Assembly (NCBI RefSeq): GCF_014805685.1
Contig: NC_060909.1
Location: forward strand, 7,174,792 to 7,238,791
Direction of reading: 5' to 3'
Length of the DNA: 64,000 bases
Source of the DNA: Silurus meridionalis
Lineage: Eukaryota; Chordata; Actinopteri; Siluriformes; Siluridae
The position numbers and the translations under genes were made by a program. The stretch's first letter is position 1; the number at the start of each line of letters is the position of its first letter. Below the pieces are notes generated by a model. The model did not search any database. It had not been told where the DNA came from and saw only the letters and a list, made by a program, of their open reading frames with translations. Below, piece by piece: positions 62,526 to 64,000 of this stretch.

Positions 62526-63834
62526 GTTTCAAAAAGAAATAATAATATTAAAATAATATAAATACATTTTAATTAAATCTAGAACACAGTGTTCAATTAA
62601 ATGCTGAATATCACAGGCCTAGTTCACACACCACAAATTCACACACTCGTATATAATCTCACACACTCTTAACACACCTGCTCAGCTGTTGAGGCAAAAA
62701 ATGCAAAACAATTAAAAATTAAAAAAAGATTCTTTGCTGTAACATCATCACTGTGTCAAAGCCAAGGTGTTAAGAGAACACTTAATGTTACACTCCATCA
62801 CACATGCCTTTTCCATGAGCTCAGAGTCCAGGTGAGGGGTCAGAGGCCACACCTCGGAGGGTGCAGGGCCAAAGCAAGCAGAGCCGTGCCAAATACTGCA
62901 GCCACTTAACAGAACTGAGTCATTGTTTGTGTATTTGCTGGCTCACACGCAGGGAGGTTTTTGAGCTTAGAGGTGAAGAATGTGTTCGGTAGAAGGGAGT
63001 GCGTGTAAAACATTAAAAGCAATGTGAACAAAAATGCTCAGGGAATTTCTGAAGTGCTTAGCAAACCTCGGTTGTGAGAATTTGAAACATAAAGCGTCCT
63101 GTGTTATGATCTATTAGTGTTTGCTGAGAAACAGAGACTGTGCGCTACAACATTGTTGCCAATGATGTAATTCCCAAGTGTGCTCGACACATAATCGGTC
63201 TTCGATGGTGACCCAATGGTGAATGGACATGCAGCTTGGAGATGGAGGCAGATAAAATGGGAGATGGGTAAGAATGGAGGGTGGGGAACATCCTGTTTAT
63301 GAATGACACTGAATTTCGGTCCGGAAGATTACGTGGTTCGTGCGGAAAGATGAACGATGCAGGAGAAGTGCAGGCGTGCACCAGGGGTTGTGTTCAGACA
63401 GGAATTCAGATGACATCCATCATCCTCTAGGAGTGTCACTGCTGGTACATAATACACACTACGTGCACAAGGCCTTATGGGGGATTTCCCTATATGTCGA
63501 TAGATAATTGTACTCGATGGATCTTAAATCCAACCTGAAAACCTTCTTTAAAAGCTTGTCACTTTGAATGAAAGCTTATGGAAACCAGCTTCAGATATGG
63601 GCTATATGTTTAAGATGTTCCCGTATAGCTTAAGTGTCATGTCAGCACGGATCTTAATGCTGGTATGTTGCTTTAGTCAGATTTTTATAGATCGTGGATT
63701 ATGGACTGTTTGTTTGCACTTGTATCTAAGTTTCTGTGTCCAAAATAAAAAACACATTTGAACTTTTTGTCAGCCAGACAGATCATCACTACACCCTTGG
63801 CACCATATGAACAAAGTGAACAACTGATCATGAC

Positions 63835-64000
63835 ATCCGTATCTGCTTTTTGAACATCATATTCCACATGTAGTCCCCACTTGCTGTTATAATAACCCCC
63901 ACTCTTCTGGGAAGATGTTCCACTAGATTTTGGATTGTGCTCCATCAACCACAAGGGTGTTAATGAAGTGAGGTACTGATGTAGGGTGAGGAGGTCTGGG
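63835..64000 (-). mobile_element. Tc1-like transposase remnant, cut by window end
   Basis: Minus-strand C-terminus with SGGYYNSKWGLHVEYDV, the same family as the copies at 53740 and 34690. It continues past the window edge. Confidence 0.65.

Overview
The window looks like nuclear DNA from a teleost fish. It is AT-rich, full of (CA)n and (TA)n microsatellites, and littered with Tc1/mariner, hAT-type and tRNA-SINE copies typical of fish. The species cannot be fixed from sequence alone; an otophysan such as a catfish is a reasonable guess, but only a guess.

The one protein-coding gene I can support lies on the minus strand. It is a leucine-rich-repeat G-protein-coupled receptor of the LGR4/5/6 group, best matched to LGR4 (R-spondin co-receptor, Wnt potentiation). 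Fourteen exons can be placed between 61146 and 40002, numbered 5-18 by analogy with the 18-exon LGR4 plan. They encode 819 residues: most of the LRR ectodomain, the cysteine hinge, seven membrane helices and the complete cytoplasmic tail. Signal peptide, LRRNT and the first LRR exons (about 130 residues) must lie beyond 64000. All exons have GT/AG borders and phases that agree from one to the next.

Positions 1-40000 lie downstream of the gene and show no convincing coding gene. From about 37400 to 40001 there may be 3' UTR. The rest holds transposon and SINE copies: a full-length DD37E Tc1/mariner element with one frameshift (10060-11621), placed beside an older Tc1 relative (about 11630-12914); hAT-like non-autonomous elements with 8-bp target duplications (5111-5658, 21006-21930, and a third inside an lgr4 intron at 61318-61898); a tRNA-Glu-derived SINE with a 19-bp target duplication (about 6999-7248); other SINE copies; and several decayed Tc1 fragments.

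The lgr4 introns carry their own repeats: a 17-bp minisatellite (48196-48869), a roughly 258-bp tandem duplication (49740-50310), and many CA/TG tracts. The most striking observation is that seven of the fourteen 3' splice sites have a long (TG)n tract, in transcript sense, within about 20 nt upstream of the acceptor AG. The LRR exons are all phase-matched multiples of three, so skipping any of them would keep the reading frame.
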